Positions 8,084 through 17,165 of a stretch of 64,000 nt of DNA are shown here, piece after piece (within the stretch, counting starts at the first letter, position 1; the number at the start of each line of letters is the position of its first letter). This DNA comes from CBDEGR01 sp965237895 (GTDB lineage: Bacteria > Acidobacteriota > Terriglobia > UBA7540 > JAPUME01). Where the stretch lies: contig CBDEGR010000002.1 in assembly GCA_965237895.1 (NCBI GenBank), positions 1,364,001 to 1,428,000 on the forward strand, in the 5' to 3' direction. A model generated the notes under the pieces. The model made no database searches, had not been told where the DNA came from, and was given only the letters and a program-made list of their open reading frames with translations. The position numbers and the translations under genes are program-made.

Positions 8084-9946
8084 TCAAGCGGCCGGGTAAT
8101 TACCCAACAGTTTATATCGGCTGGTCTTGGCGGAAAGTTGCTGCAAGACTTTGGAGATTTCCGGCGCCTGCGTATTCCCCTTCAAGTCCAAGTAGAAGAC
8201 GTACTCCCAGGGCCGGCCCGGGATCGGCCGGGATTCGAGCTTCAGCAGGTTCAAGCGTTTGTCGGCAAACAGCTTCAACGCCAGCTGCAGCGCGCCCGGC
8301 TCGTTCTTGGTGGTGAACAGGAGGGAGATCTTATTGCACTTTTCATGCACATTCGGCTGCCGCGCCAGGATGAAGAAGCGCGTGTAGTTTTGCGGATTGT
8401 CTTCGACGGACTCGGCGATGACCTGCATATCGTAAGCCTTTGCCGCCTCCCGCGAGGCGATGGCCGCGCCGTCCATCAACTCCTGGTCGCGGATCATTTT
8501 GACCGAACCGGCCGTGTCATAGGTCTGGTAGAGAGTCCATTCCGGATGCCCGCGGAGGAAGCGGTCGCACTGTCCGGCGGCTTGCGGGTGAAGGTAGAGC
8601 CGCTTGATCTGGTCCATCCTCACGCCGCGATGGGCGATCAGGTTGTGCGAGACACGCAGCTTCAACTCCCCAATGACGGAGACGTCGAATTCCATCAACA
8701 GGTCGTAATTCTGGAAGATGGACCCGGTCAGCGAGTTCTCAAAGGGCAGAACGCCATAGGAAGCCTCCCCGGCGACCAGCTTCTCGAAGACTTGCCGGAA
8801 GGTAGGATACCCCTCGGTGGTCACCTCACCGAAGAAGGACCGCGAGGCTTTTTCGCTGAAGGCGCCCGGCTCTCCCTGGTAGGCCACCTCGACTTTCTTG
8901 CCGTTGACGACGATGGGTTCCTTCGCTTGCTTGTAGCTGAGCTCGAGTTCGCGGCTGACCACCGGCGCCATCGATTGCAGTGACTTCAGCAGCCGCTCCA
9001 TCTGCGGGAAAGTGAGCGATTGCGGGCCGTCGGAGGCGGCATGCTCGGGGTCCGGGTGGACCTCGACCATCAGGCCGTCGGCTCCCGCGCCCAGCGCCGC
9101 CAGCGACATCGGCAGCACGTAGTTCCGCACACCGGTACCGTGGCTGGGGTCGACGATCACCGGCAGATGGGTCAGTTCTTTGAGCACCGGCACGGCGTTC
9201 AGGTCGAGCGTGTTCCGCGTCTTATTTTCAAAGGTGCGGATGCCGCGTTCGCAGAGCATCACGCGGGGATTCTTGCCCATGATATATTCCGCGCTCATCA
9301 GCCATTCGTCGATCAGGCAGGCAAAGCCGCGCTTGAGCAACACGGGCTTGTCGACTTCGGCAACGGCTTTCAGCAGGTCGTAGTTCTGCATATTGCGCGC
9401 GCCGATCTGCAGCACGTCGGCGTACTTGGCCACCATCTCAACCTTATCGGGCGTCATCACCTCGGTGACGATTTTCATGCCCGTCAGGTCGCGCGCCTCA
9501 GTCAGGATTTTCAGGCCCTCTTCGCCTAGCCCCTGGAACGAGTAGGGGGAGCTGCGCGGCTTAAAAGCGCCGCCCCGCAGCCAGCAGACTCCCATGGCGG
9601 AGAGCTTGCGGGCCGATTCGAGCATCATGTCGCGGTTTTCCACCGTGCAAGGCCCGGCTATGACGATGAATTGCGGTCCGCCGACCAGCGTATTGCCCAC
9701 CTTAAGGTGAGGCGAAAGGCCGGATTCCTTTGCGCAAAGCTTGTAAGGCTTGGAGACGCGCAGGACTTCGATGACAGCCGGGTGCATCTCAAACTCCGCC
9801 TCGTCGAATGTCAGCTTTCCAATGGCGGCGATGACGGAGCGCTCTTCGCCCCGCAGCGTTCGCGTCTCAACGCCGAAGTCGTGGAGCTTGGCCTCCAGTT
9901 CTTCGATCTCTTTATCGGAAACGTCGCTTCGTAATACCAAAATCAT
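8084..9946 (-). CDS. aroF-pheA: Bifunctional DAHP synthase / prephenate dehydratase
   Basis: This single 620-residue protein joins the first step of the shikimate pathway to the step that commits prephenate to phenylalanine. Residues 1-70 form the ferredoxin-like regulatory domain of AroA-I-beta DAHP synthases. About 85-345 is the TIM barrel (IAGPCTVENRD near 96, LKRGFACLIDEW, IVDPSHGTGVR). From about 353, VEVAYQGEPGAFSEKA opens prephenate dehydratase, with the catalytic NYTRFFIL near 516. Residues about 540-615 form a phenylalanine-binding ACT domain with the ESRP motif. GGAGGG lies just before the ATG. No chorismate mutase domain is present in the protein. Feedback control by phenylalanine is expected from the ACT domain. 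Confidence 0.93.
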   Translation of the reverse strand: MILVLRSDVSDKEIEELEAKLHDFGVETRTLRGEERSVIAAIGKLTFDEAEFEMHPAVIEVLRVSKPYKLCAKESGLSPHLKVGNTLVGGPQFIVIAGPCTVENRDMMLESARKLSAMGVCWLRGGAFKPRSSPYSFQGLGEEGLKILTEARDLTGMKIVTEVMTPDKVEMVAKYADVLQIGARNMQNYDLLKAVAEVDKPVLLKRGFACLIDEWLMSAEYIMGKNPRVMLCERGIRTFENKTRNTLDLNAVPVLKELTHLPVIVDPSHGTGVRNYVLPMSLAALGAGADGLMVEVHPDPEHAASDGPQSLTFPQMERLLKSLQSMAPVVSRELELSYKQAKEPIVVNGKKVEVAYQGEPGAFSEKASRSFFGEVTTEGYPTFRQVFEKLVAGEASYGVLPFENSLTGSIFQNYDLLMEFDVSVIGELKLRVSHNLIAHRGVRMDQIKRLYLHPQAAGQCDRFLRGHPEWTLYQTYDTAGSVKMIRDQELMDGAAIASREAAKAYDMQVIAESVEDNPQNYTRFFILARQPNVHEKCNKISLLFTTKNEPGALQLALKLFADKRLNLLKLESRPIPGRPWEYVFYLDLKGNTQAPEISKVLQQLSAKTSRYKLLGNYPAA

Positions 9947-10250
9947 GATTTCCCTCCAGAAAATCCGAATAAGAACGATATGAAGAAAGAGAATGAATTG
10001 AAAGTGAAAAAAGGAGCCTTTACCGCCACAAGACGGTCAATCGAGCGAACGTAAATCGAAGGACCAATCGTTGGATCACAATAAACCCATTCTACGTTCA
10101 ACCGGCATCGAATGCAAGCGGGAAGGGGTGTGCCGGAACCGGTGGGAATCAAATTTCAACTTGACTTGGCACTCTGAATCCGGTAGAAGTTCCCTCGAAG
10201 CCCATAATCGAACCATCTCAACTGGAGCAAGATAGGGGGCGAGTGAACAG

Positions 10251-10454
10251 TTGGCTGAAATAAGGCTGCATGAGGGGGAGAGTTTGGAAAATGCTCTCCG
10301 CCGTTTCAAGCGTAAAGTTCAGCAAGAAGACATCATTAAGGAAGTCAAGCGACATTCTTATTACTTGAAACCGGGCGCCAAGAAACGCGTGAAGCAAGCG
10401 CTGGCCCGGAAGAGATTGCGCAAAAAGTCCCGCTTCAATCGAAACAGCAGATAA
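10251..10454 (+). CDS. rpsU: 30S ribosomal protein S21
   Basis: The 67-residue basic protein reads MAEIRLHEGESLENALRRFK at its start and ends in KRLRKKSRFNRNSR, typical S21. It binds the 30S platform near the 3' end of 16S rRNA. The start is TTG at 10251, chosen because it gives the conserved MAEIRLxEGES start; purine-rich GGGGGCGAGTGAA lies upstream. The upstream neighbour is the divergent DAHP synthase fusion. Confidence 0.95.
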   Translation: MAEIRLHEGESLENALRRFKRKVQQEDIIKEVKRHSYYLKPGAKKRVKQALARKRLRKKSRFNRNSR

Positions 10455-10571
10455 TCCTAAGAGGATAGACAGCGGGTTCCTGCCGCCGTCGGGCTTCTCA
10501 ATGTCTTTCACACTCGCAGGTTGAGGGGGGGTATCCGCCTTCTGCGGTGAGGCTTACCTAGGGAGGGTCTC

Positions 10572-10874
10572 ATGGAGTATCGCGATCGAGCGTTGACTTG
10601 TATAATTTGCGGTTCGGAATTTCTTTTCACCGTCGGGGAACAACTCTTCTTCGCCCAGAAAAGTTTCCGAAACGAACCGAAACACTGCAAAGCATGTAAA
10701 ACTCACCGGAACAAAACTCTCGGCAACGGAAATTCGCGCCGAGAAGAGACGGGTATCGTGTGCTCTCAGTGTGGCCGGGAGACCACGGTCCCGTTCAAGC
10801 CGACCCAGGGGCGGCCGGTTTTCTGCCGTGAGTGCTTTGACCAGCGTTGTACTTCAGCGCCGGTCCCGGCCTAA
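10572..10874 (+). CDS. Small zinc-ribbon protein (four CxxC motifs)
   Basis: This 100-residue protein carries two zinc ribbons: CIICGSEF (about 10-13) paired with CKACKTHR (about 40-43), then CSQC (about 64-67) paired with CREC after 17 residues. The second ribbon fits the CxxC-x17-CxxC pattern found in many uncharacterised bacterial proteins, and the first resembles the small zinc-ribbon domain PF13451. GGGAGG lies a few bases before the ATG. A nucleic-acid or ribosome-linked role is possible given the neighbouring rpsU, but that is speculation. Confidence 0.8.
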   Translation: MEYRDRALTCIICGSEFLFTVGEQLFFAQKSFRNEPKHCKACKTHRNKTLGNGNSRREETGIVCSQCGRETTVPFKPTQGRPVFCRECFDQRCTSAPVPA

Positions 10875-10984
10875 CCGCCGCCCCACTGCAGGGTGAACCG
10901 GCCCACAATTTTTTGCTTCGACCCGGTTCGGGAGAAGGTTCTCGGCTCAAAAGAGCCTGTCATTCGTCCGATCAGGGAGCTACA

Positions 10985-11482
10985 ATGAGCGCCGTGCACT
11001 CCGAGTGGAGAGCGCGCCGCGAGGTCCGGGCCATGTTCTGGTGGGATACCCTGATCGAATCTCAGCTTACCGTCAGCAAATTTGTCGCTCCCGAGGACCA
11101 AGCGGAGGTTTCGAAGATCAGGGTCACCTGTTTCCTCAGCCTTCAGACCGACGAAGACCTGCCTTTCGAATCTTCCCAGCAGATGGCCCGAGCGTGGCGG
11201 GAAGCCGGCATCCATCACCACCGTTGTCCCATTCAAGACTACGCTCCCCAGCCTCTGGGAGATGCCCTGCCGTCTGCCGTTGAAAAGCTCCGAGAACTGA
11301 TCGAAGCCGGCCACCACGTGCTGGTCCACTGCACGGCGGCGATCAACCGTTCTCCCACCGTGGCGGCGGCCTACCTGATGCGATACCATGAGTATTCCAA
11401 GCAAGAGGCCCTTGCCCGTTTGCGGCGGGAGCGGTTTGACTGCATTCCTTATGAGGAACTTTTGGAGGACCGTCCGGCCTAG
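10985..11482 (+). CDS. Dual-specificity protein phosphatase family protein
   Basis: The signature VHCTAAINRSPT (about residues 114-125) matches the HCx5R(S/T) active site of cysteine-dependent phosphatases, with Cys116 as nucleophile and Arg122 as phosphate binder. Asp85 in CPIQDYAPQP is a candidate general acid. The 165-residue length is that of a single catalytic domain with no signal peptide, so it is probably cytoplasmic. GGGAG lies upstream of the ATG at 10985; the open frame extends further 5' but that part overlaps the previous gene and looks non-coding. The substrate is unknown. Confidence 0.85.
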   Translation: MSAVHSEWRARREVRAMFWWDTLIESQLTVSKFVAPEDQAEVSKIRVTCFLSLQTDEDLPFESSQQMARAWREAGIHHHRCPIQDYAPQPLGDALPSAVEKLRELIEAGHHVLVHCTAAINRSPTVAAAYLMRYHEYSKQEALARLRRERFDCIPYEELLEDRPA

Positions 11483-11568
11483 GCGCTGCCCGAAGAGTTT
11501 GCTTCGGATTCCTTGAAGAATTTTCCCAGGTCCCCTAAAATCACTGCGTGGTGGAGGGAGAGCGATAC

Positions 11569-12633
11569 ATGGGCGGTCACGGATGGAACGACGTGAGGTT
11601 GGGTTGGATGGCGCCGGTGCTGGCCGCCTGCGTGTTCGGCTGCACGGACTCTTCCCGGACGGGCCAGGAGGTCTGGGCTCGGGTCAACGGAGAGTACATC
11701 TACCGGGAGGACGCCGAAAGGTATTATCGCTTCGGGTTGCTGCGAAGCCTGCAGGTCCGCACCATGGAGGAGGCGGCCGGGTTCAAGCTGAGCGTGCTGA
11801 ACGAGATGATTACGAATGAGATTCTGGTTCAACAGGCCGCCAAGTCGGGCATTGAGGTTTCCGAACTCAACGTCGACTCACGGATGGCTGAGCTGCGGAA
11901 TCCGAAAGAACCTGATGAGTTCGAGCAAGATCTGCAGCAGAAGGGATTGACGTCGGCCGACGTGCGCCGGGAAGTGCGGCGCCGGCTTTTGATCCGGGAG
12001 CTGCTTGAGCGCGACGTGACTTCGAAGATCGGCTTCCGGGAGAACGAGATCGCCGAATACTACCAGCGGAACCAAGACCAGTTCGACGTGCCGGAGACCG
12101 AATACTATTTGGCTCAAATTCTTGTAACCCCTCGCAGCGACCCGCAAGTTCACAACCTCAAGAACGACGACGCCGCGAGCTACTACTCGGCCACGCAGAA
12201 GATACGAGCCCTCCAGGCCCGGATTCGCGACGGGGAGAGCTTTGCCAAAGTGGCCGAAGAGTATTCCGAGGACCCCAGTACGTCGGGTGCCGGAGGCGTG
12301 CTGGGCTACGTCCGTCCCTCCGCCTTCGATCTCAATCCTGAGCTGCGGTTGCTGAAGTCCGTGATCACTTCTCTGAAGGTGGGAGAGGTTTCCCGCGTGG
12401 TGCAGACCAGGCGCGGCTACTACCTGGTGAGGTTACTCGCCAAGCAGGATCCCGGCCGCAAGGACCCCTCCGACCCGGAAACCCGCGCGACCATCGAAAA
12501 ATCCGTTCGTAATCAGAAAGAGCAACTGCTGAAGACGGCCTACCTGGAACAGTTGCGGAACCGCGCGGAAGTTGTGAACTACTTGGCGGAGAAGATCATC
12601 GACTCCGGCGCCGATTGGTCGGCGATGAACTAG
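11569..12633 (+). CDS. SurA/PpiC-type peptidyl-prolyl isomerase lipoprotein
   Basis: The 354-residue protein has an N-terminal lipoprotein signal (WMAPVLAACVFGC; either cysteine could be lipidated), a SurA-N chaperone region (about 25-170) and a parvulin domain (about 175-290, with YYLAQILV, FAKVAEEYSEDPSTSGAGG and VVQTRRGYYLVRL). Such proteins help outer-membrane or secreted proteins fold in the periplasm. GGAGGGAGAG precedes ATG 11569; GTG 11548 is an alternative but has no good ribosome site. The stop codon overlaps the stop of the convergent biotin carrier gene by four bases. Confidence 0.9.
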   Translation: MGGHGWNDVRLGWMAPVLAACVFGCTDSSRTGQEVWARVNGEYIYREDAERYYRFGLLRSLQVRTMEEAAGFKLSVLNEMITNEILVQQAAKSGIEVSELNVDSRMAELRNPKEPDEFEQDLQQKGLTSADVRREVRRRLLIRELLERDVTSKIGFRENEIAEYYQRNQDQFDVPETEYYLAQILVTPRSDPQVHNLKNDDAASYYSATQKIRALQARIRDGESFAKVAEEYSEDPSTSGAGGVLGYVRPSAFDLNPELRLLKSVITSLKVGEVSRVVQTRRGYYLVRLLAKQDPGRKDPSDPETRATIEKSVRNQKEQLLKTAYLEQLRNRAEVVNYLAEKIIDSGADWSAMN

Positions 12634-13136
12634 ACCGGCTCCACTTCAAATAACTTTTGTCCCGTCTCGACCGACGTCCCCTCCGATACGAAAATCTTTA
12701 CCACGCGGCCCGCTTGGGGTGCGGGGATTTCGTTCTGCATCTTCATAGCTTCGATGACCACCACACCGGCGCCGGCCTGGATTTCCTGACCTTCTTCCGC
12801 CAGTACGCGGACGATCCTTCCCGGCATCGGAGCCGAAATCTCTCTCTTCCCGTCGCCATGCGCGAAGGCGGGCGAAGAGGATTTTCGATCACGCGGGTCG
12901 ACGATGATGACGCGGAACTCCTTGGGGCCCAGAAGAACCCGGTAGCCATCCGGTTTCTTTTCCACGTGAGCCTGGTAGGAGCGGCCCTCGATCAGCAGGG
13001 AGAAGACGCCCGGCCCCACCTCGACCCAGTCGGCCTCATGCTGCCGTCCGTCCCACGCGGCCCGCAGACGATTCCCCTCAATTTGCAGTTGAATTTCGCG
13101 AGGCTTTTCCGTGTTAAGGAGTGCGAGGAGCTTCAT
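12630..13136 (-). CDS. Biotin/lipoyl carrier protein of an acyl-CoA carboxylase
   Basis: The C-terminal domain of this 168-residue protein contains EAMKMQNEIPAPQAG, with Lys132 the biotinylated lysine, preceded by SAPMPGRIVRVLAEEGQEIQ. The N-terminal 80 residues are a small beta domain seen in carriers of propionyl-, methylcrotonyl- or acetyl-CoA carboxylases. The start at 13136 lies one base after the accC stop, implying translational coupling, and the carrier is downstream of its carboxylase. No carboxyltransferase gene is next to it, so the acyl-CoA substrate cannot be told from this window. Confidence 0.92.
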   Translation of the reverse strand: MKLLALLNTEKPREIQLQIEGNRLRAAWDGRQHEADWVEVGPGVFSLLIEGRSYQAHVEKKPDGYRVLLGPKEFRVIIVDPRDRKSSSPAFAHGDGKREISAPMPGRIVRVLAEEGQEIQAGAGVVVIEAMKMQNEIPAPQAGRVVKIFVSEGTSVETGQKLFEVEPV

Positions 13137-13137
13137 A

Positions 13138-14667
13138 TTAAATTCTTGGCCGGCCGGGTGTGCCTCCGCGAAGTTGGGCTTGTCGTCCGGAGGTTTTCCA
13201 CCGGCTTGCTTGGGTTTTCGATGTGGGTGTGGACGTTGAACTCTTGCTGCGCCACGCTTGTAAGCACGCCGCCAGCAGCGCCGCCGTCTCCTGCTCGGTT
13301 TCCGCCTCTTCCACTTGTTCCGAATATTTTTCGAGAAGCGCATCGACGAAATGGGTGTCGATGTTGCCGGAAAGGAAGTCAGGCTCCTTCAACACTTTGC
13401 GGAAGAAGGGGAGATTCGTTTTGATGCCGTCCAGGTGATACTCCGCCAGCGCCCGTTCGAGCCGGGAGATGGCCTCGGCGCGGGTTCTTCCCCAGGCGAT
13501 GAGTTTTGAAAGCAACGGGTCGTAGTCGAGTGGAACCCTCCAGCCCTCGTAAACGCCTGAATCCTCGCGAATCCCAGGACCCGACGGCACGCTCAGGCGG
13601 CGAATCAAGCCGGGAGAAGGGAAGAAACGGTTGGCCGGGTCCTCGGCATAGAGGCGGCATTCGATGGCCGCGCCGCGCGGGTGGAGGTCTTTCTTCCGCA
13701 GGCTCAGTTTCTCCCCGGCGGCAATGCGAATCTGTTCCTTCACCAGGTCGAGGCCGATGACCATCTCCGTGACGGGATGCTCGACCTGAAGCCGAGTGTT
13801 CATCTCCAGGAAATAGAAGTTCCGGTCCGCGTCGACGAGGAACTCCACCGTCCCGGCGTTGGTGTAACCGGCCAGTTTCGCCACGCGCACGGCGGCCCTT
13901 CCCATTGCCCGCCGCATCGGTTCATCTACGATGGGGGACGGCGACTCTTCCATAACTTTTTGATGACGCCGTTGCAGGGAGCATTCGCGCTCGCCCAGGG
14001 AGACGAGGTTGCCGTGATGGTCGCCGAGGATTTGAATTTCAATGTGGCGCGGGCGGGGAATATATTTTTCGATGTAAAGGCCCGGGTCGTTGAAGGCGTT
14101 TAGGGCTTCCGAGCGCGCGGTGCGATAGGCCGACTCGAGCTCCTCGGCGGAGGTGAGCATCCGCATCCCCTTGCCGCCGCCTCCGGCCGTGGCCTTGAGC
14201 ATGAGCGGGTAGCCCACCTGGTCGGCAGCCTCCGCAATTTGTTCAAAGGTGTCCAGGCTCTCGTAGGTGCCGGGAACGATGGGGACCTTTGCTTTGCCCA
14301 GAGCGTGGCGGGAGGCGGTCTTTGAGCCCATCAGGCGCATGGCCTCAGGCGACGGACCGATGAAGACCAGTCCGGCCCTGCCGCACGCCTCGGCAAAGTC
14401 GGCGTTTTCGGCCAGAAAGCCGTAGCCGGGATGGACGGCCTCGGCGCCGGAGCGCTTGGCGACCTCTAAGATGCGGTCGATTTTCAAGTAGCTCTCGGTG
14501 GACGCGGCCGGGCCGATAGGGTAGGCCTCGTCGGCGTAGAGGACGTGGAGCGCGGCGCGGTCGGCCGCGGAGAAAACGGCTACCGTGGAGATGTCCATCT
14601 CGCGGCAGGTGCGCATGACGCGCACGGCGATCTCGCCCCGGTTTGCGACCAGAATCTTTTTGAACAT
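13138..14667 (-). CDS. accC: Biotin carboxylase (acyl-CoA carboxylase subunit)
   Basis: The enzyme carboxylates biotin using ATP and bicarbonate. The protein starts MFKKILVANRGEIAVRVMR, has ATP-grasp lysines at 116 and 158, the glycine loop AGGGGKGM (about 161-168), the block EMNTRLQVEHPVTE near 290, and a biotin carboxylase C-terminal domain. Its 509 residues exceed the roughly 450 of E. coli AccC because of a tail ending SRWKTSGRQAQLRGGTPG, as in carboxylases paired with a separate carrier. It ends one base before the carrier gene. It starts close to the tRNA-Asn locus, which runs in the opposite direction. Confidence 0.95.
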   Translation of the reverse strand: MFKKILVANRGEIAVRVMRTCREMDISTVAVFSAADRAALHVLYADEAYPIGPAASTESYLKIDRILEVAKRSGAEAVHPGYGFLAENADFAEACGRAGLVFIGPSPEAMRLMGSKTASRHALGKAKVPIVPGTYESLDTFEQIAEAADQVGYPLMLKATAGGGGKGMRMLTSAEELESAYRTARSEALNAFNDPGLYIEKYIPRPRHIEIQILGDHHGNLVSLGERECSLQRRHQKVMEESPSPIVDEPMRRAMGRAAVRVAKLAGYTNAGTVEFLVDADRNFYFLEMNTRLQVEHPVTEMVIGLDLVKEQIRIAAGEKLSLRKKDLHPRGAAIECRLYAEDPANRFFPSPGLIRRLSVPSGPGIREDSGVYEGWRVPLDYDPLLSKLIAWGRTRAEAISRLERALAEYHLDGIKTNLPFFRKVLKEPDFLSGNIDTHFVDALLEKYSEQVEEAETEQETAALLAACLQAWRSKSSTSTPTSKTQASRWKTSGRQAQLRGGTPGRPRI

Positions 14668-14891
14668 CTTCGTAGGAACCTTGTGGAGGATAGTATACCT
14701 CAGAGGCAGAGGCCTTTGGGGCGGAGGACAATCGGCGAGAGCTGTGAGGGCGGCGAGGGCGGTGGGTGAGGCCAGGGGTGAGATTAGACGCGCTTCGTTG
14801 ACAGCTTTTTCCGGGGTATGCTATCAATTAGCCAAGGCTTCTAAGCACAAGCCTGGGGAAAGAAGAGCTTGTTTTCCCCCTTCCCACCCAC

Positions 14892-14966
14892 TCCTCGGTA
14901 GCTCAATGGTAGAGCGTTCGGCTGTTAACCGAAATGTTGTAGGTTCGAGTCCTACCCGAGGAGCCA
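14892..14966 (+). tRNA. tRNA-Asn (anticodon GTT), CCA encoded
   Basis: The acceptor arm TCCTCGG (14892-14898) pairs with CCGAGGA (14956-14962). The D arm GCTC/GAGC, the anticodon stem TTCGG/CCGAA around CTGTTAA, and the T arm GTAGG-TTCGAGT-CCTAC are all intact. Discriminator G and CCA follow at 14963-14966. Its 3' end overlaps the last codons of the leftward serine recombinase gene, indicating that the gene is an integration target. Confidence 0.97.
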
Positions 14967-16228
14967 ATTGTTCCAGTCTTCGAACCGCTGGGGGTTTGGT
15001 AACCCGTACCAGACCTCCACGGTTCGGCGATCCTGGACCAGAACCTTCTTCACCAGCCGGTGGAGGAGGTGCTTCTTTTGGGGGGTTCGGGCCCTCCGCC
15101 ATGACCTGCTCGAAGTTCTCGACGATGTCGGCCAGCCTGTCCCGGTCGACGGCGGGCAGCTCCAGCCTCTCCCGCCGGGCCTCGAGGTCCCGCTTCTCGG
15201 CCTCCAGCTCCTCCAACCGGGCGCGCAGGTCCCGGACCTTCTCGTTGCAGAGCTCCGCCTGCAGCGTCCCCGCCTCGAACGCCTCGAAGTAGCGGTCCAT
15301 CGCCGCTTGGGCCTTCGCGGCCTGCGCCTCGACCTTCCCGATCTCCTTCTCCAGAATCGGCTTCTCGGTGCCGAGCCGCTTGTTCGCCTCCGCCCAGATG
15401 CGCGCCATGAACTGCTCGTCGCGGAACATCGCCTTGATGTCCTCGGTGAACGCGGATTCCAGCAGCTCGGCCCGCACGTAGTCTTGCTCGCAGTCGTGGT
15501 CGTTGAAGCGCCTGGAGCAGACGTAGTACGGGACATGGACACCATTCTTGTAGCCCCCGCCTCCGAACATGTGGCTCTTGCAGCGAGCGCACTTGATGAT
15601 GCCCGTGAGGAGCCGCTCGTCGCCGTTGTGCCACTGGCGTCCCTTCAGGTCTTCGTGCCGTTCCTGGAGGACCTCGTTCGCCTTCTCGAAGAGCACCTCC
15701 GACACGAGCGGGTCGTGCTGGCCCTCGTAGAGCACCTCGCGCCAGCGGATTTTCCCCACGTAGACCGGGTTCTTGAGCATGTAGAGGACCACGCGCCGGC
15801 CCCACTTCCGGCCGCTGCGGTTCCGGTGGCCGGCCTCGTTGAGCTGGTTGCAGATCGCCGACGCGCCCTCCTTCCCGAGGGCGTACATCTTGAACATTTT
15901 GCGGACGATGAGCGCCTCTTCCTCGTGGACGACCAAGCCCTTCTCCGGTTCGAGCGTGAAGCCGTAGGGCACGTTGCCGCCGACGAAGTTTCCGCCCTTG
16001 GCCTTCTTCTCCATCCCGACCTTCGTGCGCTCGACGATGGTCGCGTGTTCAAACTCGGCGAAGACGCCGAGCATCTGGAGCATCATCTTCCCGGCAGCGT
16101 TGGCGGTGTCGAAAGGCTCGGTGATGCTCTTGAGGACGACGCCGTACTTCGCGAGCTCGTCCACCATCTGGGCGAGCTCGCGCACCTTGCGGGAGAGGCG
16201 GTCCACGCGGAAGACGAGGAGCGTGTTG
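14952..16228 (-). pseudogene. Large serine recombinase, truncated and frameshifted
   Basis: The fragment starts abruptly at the IS edge with HNTLLVFRVDRLSRKV, so the first 60 or so residues with the catalytic serine are missing. The rest of the resolvase domain (ITEPFDTANAAGKMMLQMLG, FAEFEHATIVERTK), the recombinase domain (VPYGFTLEP... NPVYVGKIRWR), a zinc ribbon (CARC...CSRRFNDHDC) and a long coiled coil follow. Near 15076-15085 (TTTTGGGGGG) the frame changes: the authentic C-terminus, KKHLLHRLVKKVLVQDRRTV to FEDWNNWLLG, lies in another frame and uses a TAG contributed by the tRNA-Asn T arm (14952-14954). The unshifted frame instead reads antisense through the tRNA. Confidence 0.85.
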
Positions 16229-16262
16229 TGACCTGCCCCCAGTGATTGTACCAACTCGTATG

Positions 16263-17165
16263 TTAGTTCAGCGGTAATTCTGTCCCTAGGTCGGGAGGCA
16301 GCTGCCTCCCGAGCAGCGGCGGGATTTCCATGGCCTCCGGTGCCGGTGGACGATAACCAAGAGCACTGTGAGGTCGAACCCTGTTGTAGTGTCGCCTCCA
16401 CTGCTCGATTAACACCTTCGCTTCCTGCAAGGTGTAGAAGATCTCCCGGTCGAGCAACTCGTCTCGGAGCTTCCCATTAAAGCTCTCGTTGTAGCCGTTC
16501 TCCCAGGGACTCCCGGGTTGGATGTAGAGCGTCTTCACTCCGATTCGCCCCAGCCACTCTCGTAGAGCTTGGGCGCAGAACTCCGGGCCATTATCCGAGC
16601 GAAGGTGCTCGGGCGGACCTCGGAGAACGAACAGATCGGCCAGTAGCTGCACGACATCGTCGGATCGAATCTGGCGGGCCACCTGGATAGCCAGACATTC
16701 CCGAGTGTACTCATCGATGACCGTCAACAACCGGAAAGCCCTCCCGTCGTGAGTGCGGGCTTGGACGAAGTCGTAAGCCCAGACGTGGTTCGGACTGCAG
16801 GGGCGCAGACGAACGCACGATCCGTCGTTGAGCCAAAGGCGTCCACGCTTCGGCTGTTTCTGCGGCACTCTCAACCCCTCCCGCCTCCAGATGCGCTCCA
16901 CTCTCTTATGGTTGACCCTCCAGCCGGCTCGCCGCAGCAAGGCCGTGACCCGACGATAGCCATAGCGACCAAACCGACCGGCCAGGGTGACGATGGCCCT
17001 CGTCAGGGCATCCTCGTCGGGAGCAGCGATGCATCGATGGTGCTGGGTGGACCGGGGTTGGCTGAGCACTCGACAAGCCCGGCGTTCCGAGACACCCAAC
17101 GCCTTACAGACATGCGCCGCCCACTGCCGGCGACGCGCCGGGCTTAGCCGTTTCCCCTTGTGACC
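16263..17165 (-). CDS. IS3-family transposase OrfB (DDE integrase)
   Basis: From KRLSPARRRQWAAHVCKALG the sequence matches IS407-group OrfB, with an HTH_21 region followed by the rve integrase core. The catalytic triad is visible as VWAYDFVQ, then LRSDNGPEF, then NESFNGKLRDE with about 35 residues between the last Asp and Glu (DD35E). No start codon sits at the expected junction, so OrfB would normally be made as an OrfAB fusion by ribosomal frameshifting near the end of orfA; the 5' limit given is approximate. Because orfA has a stop, the element may be inactive. Confidence 0.88.
   Translation of the reverse strand, partial: GHKGKRLSPARRRQWAAHVCKALGVSERRACRVLSQPRSTQHHRCIAAPDEDALTRAIVTLAGRFGRYGYRRVTALLRRAGWRVNHKRVERIWRREGLRVPQKQPKRGRLWLNDGSCVRLRPCSPNHVWAYDFVQARTHDGRAFRLLTVIDEYTRECLAIQVARQIRSDDVVQLLADLFVLRGPPEHLRSDNGPEFCAQALREWLGRIGVKTLYIQPGSPWENGYNESFNGKLRDELLDREIFYTLQEAKVLIEQWRRHYNRVRPHSALGYRPPAPEAMEIPPLLGRQLPPDLGTELPLN

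Noticed and set aside
12630..14667. Frameshift between biotin carboxylase and its carrier (overlapping frames near 13138-13343)
   Set aside because: The carboxylase frame ends with a plausible family tail one base before a good ATG for the carrier, so two intact genes explain it.
14824..14951. C-terminal extension of the recombinase frame through tRNA-Asn (PRVGLEPTTFRLTAERS type sequence)
   Set aside because: This peptide is the well-known spurious antisense translation of a tRNA gene; the real C-terminus lies in another frame and stops at 14952.
14968..16245. 425-codon rightward open frame over the recombinase
   Set aside because: Leucine/valine/arginine-rich antisense shadow of a GC-rich gene.
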